A stretch of DNA of 64,000 nucleotides from PALSA-612 sp963846915 (GCA_963846915.1 CAWJXV010000009.1:124001-188000); one strand, 5' to 3'; shown: positions 1 through 8,271, counted from the first letter of the stretch. The notes: a model not told the origin generated them from the letters alone. Program-made: numbers and translations.

Positions 1-87
1 GACGGGATCGTCTGGACGACCCCGGTCGGCAACGTGACCCACAACCGGACGGCCCTGCGGCTCGAGGAGGCGGAGCTCAATGCCTAA
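1..87 (+). CDS. PII nitrogen regulatory protein, C-terminal end (partial)
   Basis: Only the last 28 codons lie in the window, so the gene starts upstream. The reading frame shows DG, then PV, then RT near the end, in the spacing of the PII C-terminus (DGKIFVxPV...RTGE). Family knowledge: PII (GlnB/GlnK) trimers bind 2-oxoglutarate and ATP/ADP and plug Amt channels. The next gene is an ammonium transporter whose ATG overlaps this stop by 8 bp, as in classical glnK-amtB pairs. The usual terminal glycines and glutamates are replaced by LRLEEAELNA, so the assignment rests on short similarity plus context. Confidence 0.6.
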   Translation, partial: DGIVWTTPVGNVTHNRTALRLEEAELNA

Positions 88-1480
88 GAACCACGATCTC
101 CTGATCGCGGCAAGCACGATCTGGGTCGTCGTCACCGCCGTTCTCGTCATGTTCATGCAGGCCGGGTTCGCGTTTCTCGAGGCGGGCTTGACCCGGATGA
201 AGAACGCCGCGCACATCGCCGGCAAGAACGTGCTCATCTTCGGGATCTGCTCGCTCGTCTACTGGGCGGTCGGCTTCGGGCTCGCCTTCGGGGACGGCGG
301 CTCGCTGGTCGGCACCGCCGGGTTCTTCCCGTCCGTGAACGAGCTCGTCTCGGTCGGCCAGAAGCCGTTCGACTGGTTCTCGGAGATCCCGGGCGCCGCC
401 GGCTACCTGTTCGAGGTCGTGTTCGCCGGCGTCTCGCTCGCGATCGTCTGGGGCGCGATGGCCGAGCGCGCGAAGCTGTGGGTCTACTTCGCGTTCGGCG
501 TCTACTTCACGATCGTCTACTCGGTCGTCTCGCACTGGATCTGGAGCCCGCACGGCTGGCTGTTCCAGCGCGGGATGCAGGACTTCGCCGGCTCCACCGT
601 CGTCCACTACCAGGGGGCGCTCGCCGCACTCGCCGGGGCGCTCCTGCTCGGGCCGCGGATCGGGAAGTTCGGCACCGACGGCCGCGCCAACCCCATTCCC
701 GGGCACAACGTGCCGTACGCCGTCCTCGGGACGATCATCCTCTGGTTCGGCTGGTTCGGCTTCAACCCGGGCTCGACGCTCTCGGTCGACTACGGCGGCT
801 TCGGCTACTTCGCGTACGTCGCGCTGACGACGAACCTGGCTGCGGCCTCAGGCGCCGTCGCCGGCATCTCGGTCGCCTGGGTCGTCCTCAAGAAGCCCGA
901 CATCTCGATGATGCTGAACGGCGTGCTCGCGGCGCTCGTCGCGATCACGGCCGCGTCCGGGTTCGTCGCGCCGTGGGCGGCGATCGTGATCGGGCTCGTC
1001 TCCGGTTTCATCGCCGTCACGGGCGTGATCCTCGTCGAGCGCATCGGGATCGACGATCCGATCGGCGCGGTGTCCGTGCACGGCATGGCGGGCGTCTGGG
1101 GCACGCTCGCCACCGGACTCTTCGCGGTCCCCGTGTTGTCGAAGAACCTCGCCACGGGAACGCCGGGGCTCGTGTACAGCGGCTCGTTCCACCAGCTCGG
1201 CGTGCAGGCGCTCGGCCTCGTCGCCGTCGGTGGATTCACGTTCACGGCCTCGTTCGGGGCGCTGTGGGTGATGAAGAAGCTGTGGGGCATCCGCGTCGAG
1301 CCCGAAGTCGAGACGGCAGGTCTCGACGTGTCCGAGCACGGCATGTGGGGCTACCCCGAGTTCTACATCCCGGTCCCGGGCGGCTACGGGACCGAAGCGC
1401 ACGGCCATCTCGGGCTGTCGCACGGACACCATTCGCACGGCCCGACGATCCGGCCCGATCCATTGCCGGAAGCAGGCTAG
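80..1480 (+). CDS. amt: Ammonium transporter Amt
   Basis: A 466-residue Amt/MEP/Rh channel for NH4+/NH3 uptake across the inner membrane. It has the family-length hydrophobic body with about 11 membrane segments. The pore landmarks are visible: DFAGSTVVH with Asp168 and His176, the FGFNPGS loop near 227-232, and the second pore histidine His334 in VSVHGMAGVWG. The C-terminal tail (about 440-458) is unusually histidine-rich (HGHLGLSHGHHSHGP), which could bind metal; this is inference. The start overlaps the end of the upstream PII-like gene by 8 bp, implying co-transcription and regulation of the channel by PII. It converges on proB. Confidence 0.95.
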   Translation: MPKNHDLLIAASTIWVVVTAVLVMFMQAGFAFLEAGLTRMKNAAHIAGKNVLIFGICSLVYWAVGFGLAFGDGGSLVGTAGFFPSVNELVSVGQKPFDWFSEIPGAAGYLFEVVFAGVSLAIVWGAMAERAKLWVYFAFGVYFTIVYSVVSHWIWSPHGWLFQRGMQDFAGSTVVHYQGALAALAGALLLGPRIGKFGTDGRANPIPGHNVPYAVLGTIILWFGWFGFNPGSTLSVDYGGFGYFAYVALTTNLAAASGAVAGISVAWVVLKKPDISMMLNGVLAALVAITAASGFVAPWAAIVIGLVSGFIAVTGVILVERIGIDDPIGAVSVHGMAGVWGTLATGLFAVPVLSKNLATGTPGLVYSGSFHQLGVQALGLVAVGGFTFTASFGALWVMKKLWGIRVEPEVETAGLDVSEHGMWGYPEFYIPVPGGYGTEAHGHLGLSHGHHSHGPTIRPDPLPEAG

Positions 1481-1485
1481 AGACG

Positions 1486-1513
1486 AAGGGCGCGGTCACC
1501 CGGCCGCGCCCTT
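1486..1513. terminator. Hairpin between convergent amt and proB
   Basis: AAGGGCGCGG at 1486-1495 pairs perfectly with CCGCGCCCTT at 1504-1513 across an 8-nt loop, starting five bases after the amt stop. There is no long T-run, but being symmetric it could end transcription from both converging genes. Confidence 0.6.
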
Positions 1514-1542
1514 CAGCACACCGCCGCCTTGCGGAGCGCGGC

Positions 1543-2586
1543 TCAATAGAGAACGAGCCGGTCGCGATGCACCGCCTCGACGCCGCGCGGCCGGTCCGTG
1601 AGCTCGCCCGCGGCGGCGCCGGCGATACCCTTGGCGAACGCCGAGCCGTCGGAGCCGACGAGCTCGACGGCGTCCCCCGGCTCGAAGCGACCCTCGACAC
1701 GGGCCACGCCGACCGCGAGCAGGCTTGCGCCGTCGTCCGAGAGAGCGCGGCGGGCACCGTCGTCGACGTGGATCCGGCCTGCGACCGGCTTGCCGTGGAG
1801 GAGCCAGAGCTTGAACGCGGACGGCGAGCGCCCGCCGGGCTGGAAACGCGTGCCGCGCGGCTCGCCCGCGACGATCGGACCGAGCACGTCGGCGTCCGTG
1901 CCGGCGGCGATCACGGTCGGGATGCCGGCGGAGGCGGCGAGCTCCGCCGCCAGGACCTTGCTCTGCATGCCGCCCTTCCCGAGCGGCGAGCCCGCGCCGA
2001 GCTCGGCGGCGCCCGCGTCGGCCCCGAACGGCAGCAGCTCGGCCCCGGGCGTTCCCGGCGCCCGCGAGTAGACGCCCCCGACCTCCGTCAGCAACACGAG
2101 CAGCCGGGCGCGGACGAGGATCGCGACCTGCGCCGCCAGCGCGTCGTTGTCACCGAAGGTGATCTCGTCGGTGGCGGTCGCGTCGTTCTCGTTCACGACC
2201 GGCACCGCGCCGAGCCCGAACAGCGCCGCGAGCGCGTTGCGGGCGTTCAGGTACGCCGCGCGATCGGCCACGTCGATCGCGGTCAGGAGGACCTGCGCCG
2301 CGGCCAGCCCTTCGCGACCGAGCGCCTCGTCCCAGACGCGCTGGAGTCGCGCTTGCCCGAGCGCCGAGGCGGCCTGCATCTTCGGCACGCTCCGCGGGCG
2401 AGAGGCGAGCCCGAGGCGCGGAAGGCCGAGCGCGATGGCCCCGGACGAGACGACGCAGACAGGCGTGCCGCCGCGGACGAGCCCGGCGATCTCGGCGGCG
2501 CGCGCCCGCACGACCGACCGCCGCACGCGCCCTCCCGGCCCGGCCACGAGCGACGAACCGAACTTGACGACGACCGCGCGCTTCAC
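1543..2586 (-). CDS. proB: Glutamate 5-kinase
   Basis: A 347-residue ProB that phosphorylates glutamate, the first step of proline synthesis. The N-terminal amino-acid-kinase domain begins VKRAVVVKFGSSLV and contains VVSSGAIALG, VVNENDATATDEITFGDNDALAA and GKGGMQSKV. A C-terminal PUA domain follows from about residue 265 and ends normally. The GTG start was chosen because the kinase domain begins directly there and because it overlaps the proA stop as GTGA; the frame stays open upstream but that stretch is antisense to nothing conserved and lies inside proA. It forms the proA-proB operon and converges on amt. Confidence 0.93.
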   Translation of the reverse strand: MKRAVVVKFGSSLVAGPGGRVRRSVVRARAAEIAGLVRGGTPVCVVSSGAIALGLPRLGLASRPRSVPKMQAASALGQARLQRVWDEALGREGLAAAQVLLTAIDVADRAAYLNARNALAALFGLGAVPVVNENDATATDEITFGDNDALAAQVAILVRARLLVLLTEVGGVYSRAPGTPGAELLPFGADAGAAELGAGSPLGKGGMQSKVLAAELAASAGIPTVIAAGTDADVLGPIVAGEPRGTRFQPGGRSPSAFKLWLLHGKPVAGRIHVDDGARRALSDDGASLLAVGVARVEGRFEPGDAVELVGSDGSAFAKGIAGAAAGELTDRPRGVEAVHRDRLVLY

Positions 2587-3821
2587 CGCGTCTGCGTGCC
2601 GTCGCCGACCACGCGGTACTGCCGTAGCCACAGATCGCGGTACGTGACCGGCCCGCGCGGACCCGGCGTCCAGTCGACGTTGATCCCCGTCTCCGGCGCG
2701 CCCGTGAGCGCGAACCCATCCGTGAACCGCGTCGTCGCGTTCCAGAACGCCGCGGTTCCTCGATACGCGTCCAGAAAGACCTGCGCGGCGACGGGATCCT
2801 CGGTCACGATCGCGGCCGCAAGCGCCGACGTCTCCTCGTTGGCGGTCCGAACCGCCTCGTCCAGGGAATCCACGTAACAACTTGTTACTTGGCTCGGGTT
2901 CGGGTCGTTCGCCCACTCGTGGCCGATCGGGACGTCGAGCGGCCGCGCGCCCTCGACGTCACCGCGCACCTCGAGGCCGCGCTCTTCGAGCAGCGCGACC
3001 AGATCGGGGACGAGCGCGGAGGCACGCCGGTCGACCAGGCAGAGGTTGAGCCGATTGCAGACACCGAGCCGGTCGACGCTCGCCGCAACGATCGCGAGCA
3101 CCTTGTCGCGAGCCGCCTCCGCGTGGACGTAGAGGACGCCGCCGCCCTCCGCGTGCGCGAGCGTCCGCACGCCGTTCTCGGCGGCGAGCCGCGCCAGCGC
3201 GGCGGTCGTCTCTCCGCTCCCTCGGAGGATCACGAGCGGAATCGCCTGCGGGAGCGAGACGAGCGCGCGGGCGCCCTCGCGCTCGGGCGAGCGGACGAGA
3301 CCGACCGCCTCGCGCGGCAGCCCCACCGAGTCGAGCGCCGGCCGCAGCACCTCGTCCACCAGCACGGTGACCGTCCTCAACGCCGCGCCGCCCGTCCGCA
3401 GCACTGCGGCGTTCAGGCTCTTCAGGAGTTGGCCCGCGACGTCGAGCGCGACACCGGGCCGGGCCTCGAAATTGGCGCCGACGATGCCGATCGGAATCCG
3501 GCGCTCGCTGATCCGCAGGCCGTTCTCGAGCGTCCAGACGTCGACCTCGCGCGCCAGGGGCTCGAGATCGGCCAGCGCCTCGACCTGCGCCGCCAGGCCG
3601 TCGACGCGAGCCTCGTCGAGGCGGAGCCGGTCGAGCATCGCCTCCGTCAGGTCGGCGGCGGCGGCGAGGTCTGCCCGGTTCGCCTCCAGGATCGCCGCCC
3701 GTCGCTCACGCACGAGCCCGGCGGCCGAGCGCAGCGCGCCTGCGACCGCCTCGTCGCCGAGGCTCGCCGCAGCGCGCTTCGCAGCGTGAGCCTCGCGCTC
3801 GATCTCCTCCCGCAGCTCCAT
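2583..3821 (-). CDS. proA: Gamma-glutamyl phosphate reductase
   Basis: A 412-residue ProA, the NADPH-dependent enzyme that reduces glutamyl-5-phosphate to the semialdehyde, second step of proline synthesis. It shows the aldehyde-dehydrogenase-like features of the family: PIGIVGANFEARPGV near 132-146, VCNRLNLCLVD with the catalytic cysteine near 255, and FTDGFALTGAPETGINVDWTP-type C-terminal motif. Length matches the family (about 415). The gene precedes proB, the reverse of the common proB-proA order, and the two overlap by 4 bp. A TAGGAT box sits exactly 6 nt before the ATG, so the mRNA is probably leaderless. Confidence 0.94.
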   Translation of the reverse strand: MELREEIEREAHAAKRAAASLGDEAVAGALRSAAGLVRERRAAILEANRADLAAAADLTEAMLDRLRLDEARVDGLAAQVEALADLEPLAREVDVWTLENGLRISERRIPIGIVGANFEARPGVALDVAGQLLKSLNAAVLRTGGAALRTVTVLVDEVLRPALDSVGLPREAVGLVRSPEREGARALVSLPQAIPLVILRGSGETTAALARLAAENGVRTLAHAEGGGVLYVHAEAARDKVLAIVAASVDRLGVCNRLNLCLVDRRASALVPDLVALLEERGLEVRGDVEGARPLDVPIGHEWANDPNPSQVTSCYVDSLDEAVRTANEETSALAAAIVTEDPVAAQVFLDAYRGTAAFWNATTRFTDGFALTGAPETGINVDWTPGPRGPVTYRDLWLRQYRVVGDGTQTR

Positions 3822-3827
3822 CGGTAA

Positions 3828-3872
3828 ATCCTAAGGCTTCCGTTTTAGAAGTCGCTTTCCTTTTGATAGCGT
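3828..3872. promoter_or_regulatory. Divergent leaderless promoters for proA and sulfite reductase
   Basis: In the 57-bp gap between the two start codons a minus-strand TAGGAT (3833-3828) lies 6 nt before the proA ATG, and a plus-strand TAGCGT (3867-3872) lies 6 nt before the reductase ATG. Neither start has a Shine-Dalgarno sequence. The -10-to-start distance fits transcription beginning at the start codon. Confidence 0.6.
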
Positions 3873-3878
3873 CCGCCC

Positions 3879-5504
3879 ATGGCAGTCACAAAGGACGCGA
3901 CCTGGGAGCTCGTCCTCAAGCGCAACCCGGTCGAACGGCTCAAGCAGGAGAAGAGCCCGCTCGGAATCCTCGGAGAGCTGCCCGCCCTGATCGCCAACGG
4001 CTACGAGCGCATGCCCGAGGAGGACATGGTCCGCCTGAAGTGGTGGGGCCTCTACCACGACAAGCCGAAGGTCGGGACGTTCATGCTCCGGATCAAGCTG
4101 CCGGGCGGCCTGCTGACACCGGCCCAGCTCCGCGCGATCGGCGAGATCTCGACCGTGCACGGGCGCGGCGACGGCGAGCTGACGACGCGGCAGAACGTCC
4201 AGCTCCACTGGATCGAGCTCGCCGCGCTGCCGGACGTGTTCGCGCGGCTGGAGGCAGCGGGCCTGACGACCGCCGGCGCCTGTGGCGACACGGTGCGCAA
4301 CATCACCGGCTGCCCCGTCGCCGGGATCGCGCACGACGAGCTCTTCGACGCGACGCCGCTCGTCGAGGAGGCGGCCGAGTTCTTCTACGGACACCCGGAC
4401 TACTCCGACCTCCCGCGCAAGCACAAGATCACGATCTCGGCCTGCCGCGACCGCTGCAACGCGCCTGAGATCAACTGCATCTCCCTCGTCGGCGTCGTGC
4501 ACGAGGGCCGTGAGGGCTTCGCGATCCTGGCCGGCGGTGGGCTCTCGTCCGTGCCACGCCTGGCCCGCGACCTCGGAGTCTTCGTGCCCAAGGAGGAGGC
4601 GCTCGAGGTCACGCGCGCGCTCCTCGACGTGTGGCGCGAGGACCTGACCTACCGCGTCTCGCGGGTCAAGTCGCGGATGAAGTTCATGGTCGACGACTAC
4701 GGGCCGGAAGGCGTGCGCGCCGCGATCGAGGAGCGCATCGGCCGCGAGCTCGACGACTTCGCGCTCGACCCGCCGCCGGACGGGTTCGCCGACCACATCG
4801 GCCTCCACACGCAGAAGCAGCCGGGGCTCGTCTACGTCGGCGTTCCGGTCCATCTCGGGCTCGTCTCGGGAAAGCAGATGACCGCGGTTGCCGACCTGGC
4901 CGAGCGTCTCGGCGGCGACATCCGCATCACGCGGCTGCAGAACTTCGTCGTCGGGAACGTGCCCGAGGGTCGCGCCGACGAGACCGTCGCAGAGCTCCGC
5001 GCGCTCGGCCTCCCGCTCGACCTCAACCACGTGCGCGCTGCCTCCCTCGCCTGCACGGGCGAGCCGCACTGCAACTACTCGGTGACCGAGACGAAGACTC
5101 GTGCCGACGCGCTGATCCAGGCGCTCGAGCGCCGCTTCGGCGACGACATCGCAGGCCTGCGGCTCCACCTCGACGGCTGCCCCCACGCCTGTGCCCAGCA
5201 CTGGGTCGGCGATCTCGGCTTCCAGGGCACGACCGCCCGGGACGAGCAGGGAAAGCGCCGCCAGGCGTACGACGTGTTCCTGCGCGGCGGCCTCGGCGCC
5301 GGCGCCGCGATCGCGCGGCCGGTCTTCCGCCGCGTTCCGACCGAGGAGCTCGACGCGGCCGTGGAGGGTCTCGTGGCCGGATGGCTCGCGGCCCGGGAGC
5401 CCGGCGAGTCGTTCCGCGCGTTCTGCGACCGGTCGGCCGACGACGAGCTCGGCATCCTCGCGGGCCGCGAGCCCGCGAGGGCCAGGGAGAAGGAGGCAGC
5501 GTGA
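3879..5504 (+). CDS. Ferredoxin-type sulfite (or nitrite) reductase
   Basis: A 541-residue siroheme/[4Fe-4S] reductase with two ferrodoxin-like half-domain repeats. The cluster-binding cysteines are Cys392 and Cys398 (CTGEPHC) and Cys434 and Cys438 (CPHAC). Siroheme-binding basic residues are in TTRQNVQLHW and RITRLQNF. Tyr59 (KWWGLY) and Cys135 (ACGD) match in context the pair that is cross-linked in the Mycobacterium sulfite reductase NirA/SirA; whether it is cross-linked here is inference. Adjacent APS reductase and siroheme genes favour six-electron reduction of sulfite to sulfide, but nitrite cannot be excluded by sequence alone. It starts leaderless after TAGCGT. Confidence 0.9.
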   Translation: MAVTKDATWELVLKRNPVERLKQEKSPLGILGELPALIANGYERMPEEDMVRLKWWGLYHDKPKVGTFMLRIKLPGGLLTPAQLRAIGEISTVHGRGDGELTTRQNVQLHWIELAALPDVFARLEAAGLTTAGACGDTVRNITGCPVAGIAHDELFDATPLVEEAAEFFYGHPDYSDLPRKHKITISACRDRCNAPEINCISLVGVVHEGREGFAILAGGGLSSVPRLARDLGVFVPKEEALEVTRALLDVWREDLTYRVSRVKSRMKFMVDDYGPEGVRAAIEERIGRELDDFALDPPPDGFADHIGLHTQKQPGLVYVGVPVHLGLVSGKQMTAVADLAERLGGDIRITRLQNFVVGNVPEGRADETVAELRALGLPLDLNHVRAASLACTGEPHCNYSVTETKTRADALIQALERRFGDDIAGLRLHLDGCPHACAQHWVGDLGFQGTTARDEQGKRRQAYDVFLRGGLGAGAAIARPVFRRVPTEELDAAVEGLVAGWLAAREPGESFRAFCDRSADDELGILAGREPARAREKEAA

Positions 5505-5510
5505 GGACAA

Positions 5511-5525
5511 GCAACACTGTGTTGC
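5511..5525. promoter_or_regulatory. Perfect palindrome in the reductase-cysH gap
   Basis: GCAACAC-T-GTGTTGC is a perfect 7+1+7 inverted repeat lying in the 37-bp gap, just before the AAGGAAGG ribosome-binding site of cysH. It could be an operator for a sulfur-responsive regulator or an mRNA hairpin. No regulator is identified. Confidence 0.45.
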
Positions 5526-5541
5526 AAGGAAGGACAGGGGT

Positions 5542-6330
5542 GTGAGCCTCTACGAGGAGGTCCTCGACGAGCTGGAGGCCGGTGAGCTCTCGGTCGAGTT
5601 CGAGGGGCAGGAGCCGCAGGCGCTCCTCGAATGGGCGCTCGACCGCTTCTCGCCGCGGATCGCGATCTCGACGGCGTTCCAGATCGACGGCTCCGTCCTG
5701 ATCGACATGGCCTACGCGATCGACCCGGGCGTGAAGGTCTTCACCGTCGACACGGGGCGACTGCCCGGCGAGACGTTCGAGCTGATGGAGCAGGTTCGCG
5801 ACCGCTATCCGGGCATCGAGCTCGAGATCCTCTCGCCGGACGCCCAGCACGTCTCGCGCATGGTCGGCAAGCACGGGCCGAACCTCTTCTACCGCCAGGT
5901 CGAGCACCGGCTCCTCTGCTGCCAGGTCCGCAAGGTGCTGCCGCTGACCCGGCACCTGCACTCGCTCGACGCCTGGATCACGGGGCTGCGCCGCGACCAG
6001 TGGGCCTCGCGCACCGACATCCGCAAGATCGAGATCGACCACGACCACGGCGCCGTCGTCAAGCTCAACCCGCTCGCCGAATGGACCGAGGACGAGGTCT
6101 GGGACTACGCGCGCGAGAACGACGTCCCCACGCACCCGCTGTACGAGCGCGGCTACACGTCGATCGGCTGCGCGCCCTGCACGCGCGCGATCGCACCCGG
6201 CGAGGCGGGCCGCGACGGGCGCTGGTGGTGGGAGACGAACGCGCCCAAGGAGTGCGGGATCCACTGCGCGATCGAGACCGGCGGGCTCGAGCACGAGCTG
6301 CACGCCCTGATCGGAGAGCACGATGAGTAG
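5542..6330 (+). CDS. cysH: Adenylyl-sulfate (APS) reductase, CysH family
   Basis: A 262-residue thioredoxin-dependent reductase that makes sulfite from activated sulfate. It carries the cysteine pattern of the [4Fe-4S] APS-reducing class: Cys126-Cys127 (LLCCQVRK) and Cys210/Cys213 (GCAPC), and the catalytic Cys238 in ECGIH near the C-terminus. The PP-loop-like STAFQ stretch (43-47) and VFTVDTGRLP are also present. The GTG start is chosen because it follows AAGGAAGG at good distance and begins the conserved protein; the frame is open far upstream inside the reductase gene. It supplies sulfite to the preceding reductase and overlaps the next gene by 8 bp. Confidence 0.93.
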   Translation: MSLYEEVLDELEAGELSVEFEGQEPQALLEWALDRFSPRIAISTAFQIDGSVLIDMAYAIDPGVKVFTVDTGRLPGETFELMEQVRDRYPGIELEILSPDAQHVSRMVGKHGPNLFYRQVEHRLLCCQVRKVLPLTRHLHSLDAWITGLRRDQWASRTDIRKIEIDHDHGAVVKLNPLAEWTEDEVWDYARENDVPTHPLYERGYTSIGCAPCTRAIAPGEAGRDGRWWWETNAPKECGIHCAIETGGLEHELHALIGEHDE

Positions 6331-6778
6331 CGTCGCACTGCAGGGCGAGGCGCAGGAGGTGGCGCTCGCCGAGACGCAGGCCGTGCTCGTCATGGCCCGC
6401 GACGACGACTATCGCGGACGACTCGCCTCGCTCCAGGCCGCGGCTACGGAGGGCGAGGTCGCAGGCGAGGACGCGGAGACCCTGCAGGAGCTGCTCGAGC
6501 TCGGGCTCCAGAGCGGCCGGCTGCGGGCGCTCTACGGGCCGGGCGGAGAACGCGCCGCGCTGGCCACGTACCGCAAGTTGCCGAACGGCGCCGCCGTCGC
6601 GCAGAGCGCGAAGGAGGTCTCCGAGGCACTGGCTGCGCTCGCAGGACAGGAGCTGCGGTCGGTCTCGCTCGAGGCGATCGGGCCGGGCGCCTTCTCGCTC
6701 TCGCTCGCGGCGGGCTCGGCGGAGATCACCGTACGGCTCGACCGGCAGGGCGCGCGCCTGCACTCGGTGGGCGTATGA
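6323..6778 (+). CDS. Unknown protein in the sulfur-assimilation operon
   Basis: A 151-residue protein of no recognised family. It is soluble, alanine/leucine-rich and acidic in its first half (residues 40-70 are predicted helical: EDAETLQELLELGLQ) and ends in a beta-rich stretch (SVSLEAIGPGAFSLSL...ITVRLDRQGARLHSV). It is translationally coupled on both sides, overlapping cysH by 8 bp and the siroheme gene by 4 bp (ATGA), and its codon use is as GC-rich at third positions as its neighbours, so it is a real gene. Context suggests a role linked to sulfite reduction or siroheme, but no function can be read from the sequence. Confidence 0.75.
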   Translation: MSSVALQGEAQEVALAETQAVLVMARDDDYRGRLASLQAAATEGEVAGEDAETLQELLELGLQSGRLRALYGPGGERAALATYRKLPNGAAVAQSAKEVSEALAALAGQELRSVSLEAIGPGAFSLSLAAGSAEITVRLDRQGARLHSVGV

Positions 6779-7374
6779 GTCGCCCGGCTTCGCTCGCTCC
6801 CACGGGTCGGCCCGTGAGCAAGCAGTACTACATGGCCTGCCTCGACCTCGACGAGCGCTCGGTGCTCGTCGTCGGCGGCGGCCCGGTGGCGCTCGAGAAG
6901 GTGCACGGCCTGCTGGACGCCGGTGCACGCGTGACGGTGGTCGCGCCGGAGGCCGCCCCGGAGCTGCTCTCGCTCCCGGTCGAGTGGGTCGAGCGCGGCT
7001 ACCACTCGTCCGACCTGCGGGGTCGGTTCCTCGTCGTCGCGGCGACATCGAACACGCCGCTCAACCGGCGCGTCTTCGCCGACGCCGAGGCGCGGGGCGT
7101 CTTCTGCAACGTCGTCGACGTCCCCGACCTGTGCTCGCTGATCCTTCCCGCCGTCCACCGCGAGGGGCCGATCGCGGTCGCCGTGTCGACCGGCGGCGCC
7201 TCGCCGGCGCTCGCGCAGCGGATCCGCGACGACGTCGCCGCGGTCGTCGGCCCGCAGCACGCCGATCTCGCCGAGGAGCTCCGCGCGCTCAGGCCCTGGG
7301 CGAAGGAGAACCTGCCGACCTACGAGGCGCGGAAGGACTTCTTCCAACGGCGCGTCGAGGAGGCGCTGGCGTGA
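6775..7374 (+). CDS. Precorrin-2 dehydrogenase / sirohydrochlorin ferrochelatase
   Basis: A 199-residue protein matching the N-terminal half of CysG (also Met8/CysG-N). It oxidises precorrin-2 with NAD+ and may insert iron to form siroheme, the cofactor of the sulfite reductase in this operon. The NAD-binding Rossmann motif VLVVGGGPVALEK lies near residues 30-42, and VVAATSNTPLNRRV and FCNVVDVPDLCSLILPA follow as in the family. The ATG overlaps the upstream stop (ATGA); a GTG at 6814 just before KQYYMACLDL is an alternative start. The methyltransferase half of CysG is encoded separately downstream. Confidence 0.88.
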   Translation: MSRPASLAPTGRPVSKQYYMACLDLDERSVLVVGGGPVALEKVHGLLDAGARVTVVAPEAAPELLSLPVEWVERGYHSSDLRGRFLVVAATSNTPLNRRVFADAEARGVFCNVVDVPDLCSLILPAVHREGPIAVAVSTGGASPALAQRIRDDVAAVVGPQHADLAEELRALRPWAKENLPTYEARKDFFQRRVEEALA

Positions 7375-7407
7375 GCGTAGGCTCGACGGAGCTCACCGAT
7401 GAGCGGA

Positions 7408-7428
7408 GGCGCCGGCTTTGCCGGCGCC
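7408..7428 (+). promoter_or_regulatory. Strong hairpin just upstream of cobA
   Basis: GGCGCCGGC-TTT-GCCGGCGCC is a perfect 9-bp stem with a 3-nt loop, ending 10 bp before the cobA ATG and next to its weak GGGAG. It could modulate cobA translation or attenuate the sulfur operon transcript. There is no T-run. Confidence 0.5.
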
Positions 7429-7438
7429 GGGAGCGGGC

Positions 7439-8153
7439 ATGACGGGGAGAGTCTGGCTCGTCGGCGCGGGGCCCGGCGAACCGGGGCTGATCACGGTGCG
7501 CGGCCTCGAGGCGCTGCGCCGCTGCGATGCGGTCGTCTACGACCGGCTGGTCGCCCCGGAGCTCGTCGACGAGGCGCCCGCCGACGTACTGCGGGTTGCC
7601 CGCGACCCGCTGAGCCAGGAGGAGATCAACCGCCTGCTCGTGCGGCTCGCCCGTCGCGGCCTCGACGTCGTCCGGTTGAAGGGCGGAGATCCGTTCCTGT
7701 TCGGCCGCGGCGGCGAAGAGGCGCTCGCGCTCGTCGAGGCCGGCGTGCCGTTCGAGGTCGTGCCCGGCGTCTCGTCGCTCGCAGCCGTGCCCGCCGCCGC
7801 GGGGATCCCGGTGACGCACCGCGGGGTCTCGTCGCAGGTGACGATCGTGAACGGCCACGGGCCGCTCGACCTCGCTGCGCTGGGTGCGACCCCGGGGACG
7901 CTCGTGGCGTTCATGGGCCTCGCCCGGCTCGAAGAGCTCGCTGCCGGCCTGGTCGCTGCACGGCCGCCCCGGTTCGACGCCCGCCGCGGTCATCGCGAGC
8001 GGCACGCTGCCCGAGCAGCGCGTCGTCGTCGCCCCGCTCGATCGGATCGCAGGCGCTGCAGCAGACCTCGACCCGCCGGCGCTGGTCGTGATCGGCGACG
8101 TCGTGGCACTCGCACCGCTCCTGTCCGGGCTGGCCGAGCAGGTCGCAGCCTGA
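7439..8153 (+). CDS. cobA: Uroporphyrinogen-III C-methyltransferase (frameshifted)
   Basis: SAM-dependent enzyme (SUMT) that makes precorrin-2 from uroporphyrinogen III. The first frame carries VWLVGAGPGEPGLIT, RLKGGDPFLFGRGGEEA, VVPGVSS and PVTHRG. Near 7958-7963 the homology changes frame: the expected continuation GRPGSTPAAVIASGTLPEQR is read one base later and runs to the stop at 8153. Removing one base would give a 237-residue enzyme of normal length (usual about 240-260). As assembled, the first frame instead runs into unrelated arginine-rich sequence. The break may be a sequencing error, because siroheme is needed by the intact sulfite reductase upstream. Confidence 0.85.
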
Positions 8154-8155
8154 GA

Positions 8156-8161
8156 TACGCT
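8156..8161 (+). promoter_or_regulatory. Leaderless -10 box TACGCT ahead of a GTG at 8168
   Basis: TACGCT lies exactly 6 nt before GTG 8168, the same geometry as at other leaderless starts here. That GTG runs into TAG after six codons, but the aminotransferase frame begins just downstream, so it probably marks that gene's real start. Confidence 0.45.
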
Positions 8162-8271
8162 CTCATCGTGCGCCCGGCGCTCCGCTAGAGCGGTCGTCCC
8201 CGATCCGGCTCCGTCGGGTCACTGCGCTGCCGCCGTACGCGTTCGCGGAGGTCGAGCGAGTCAAGCTCGAG

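Noticed and set aside
478..2877. 799-codon plus-strand ORF across amt and proB
   Set aside because: It is an arginine-rich shadow of the amt and proB frames, with no family motifs; long spurious frames are expected at this GC content.
3831..5510. 559-codon minus-strand ORF opposite the sulfite reductase
   Set aside because: Antisense shadow; the plus-strand frame has the full siroheme/Fe-S motif set.
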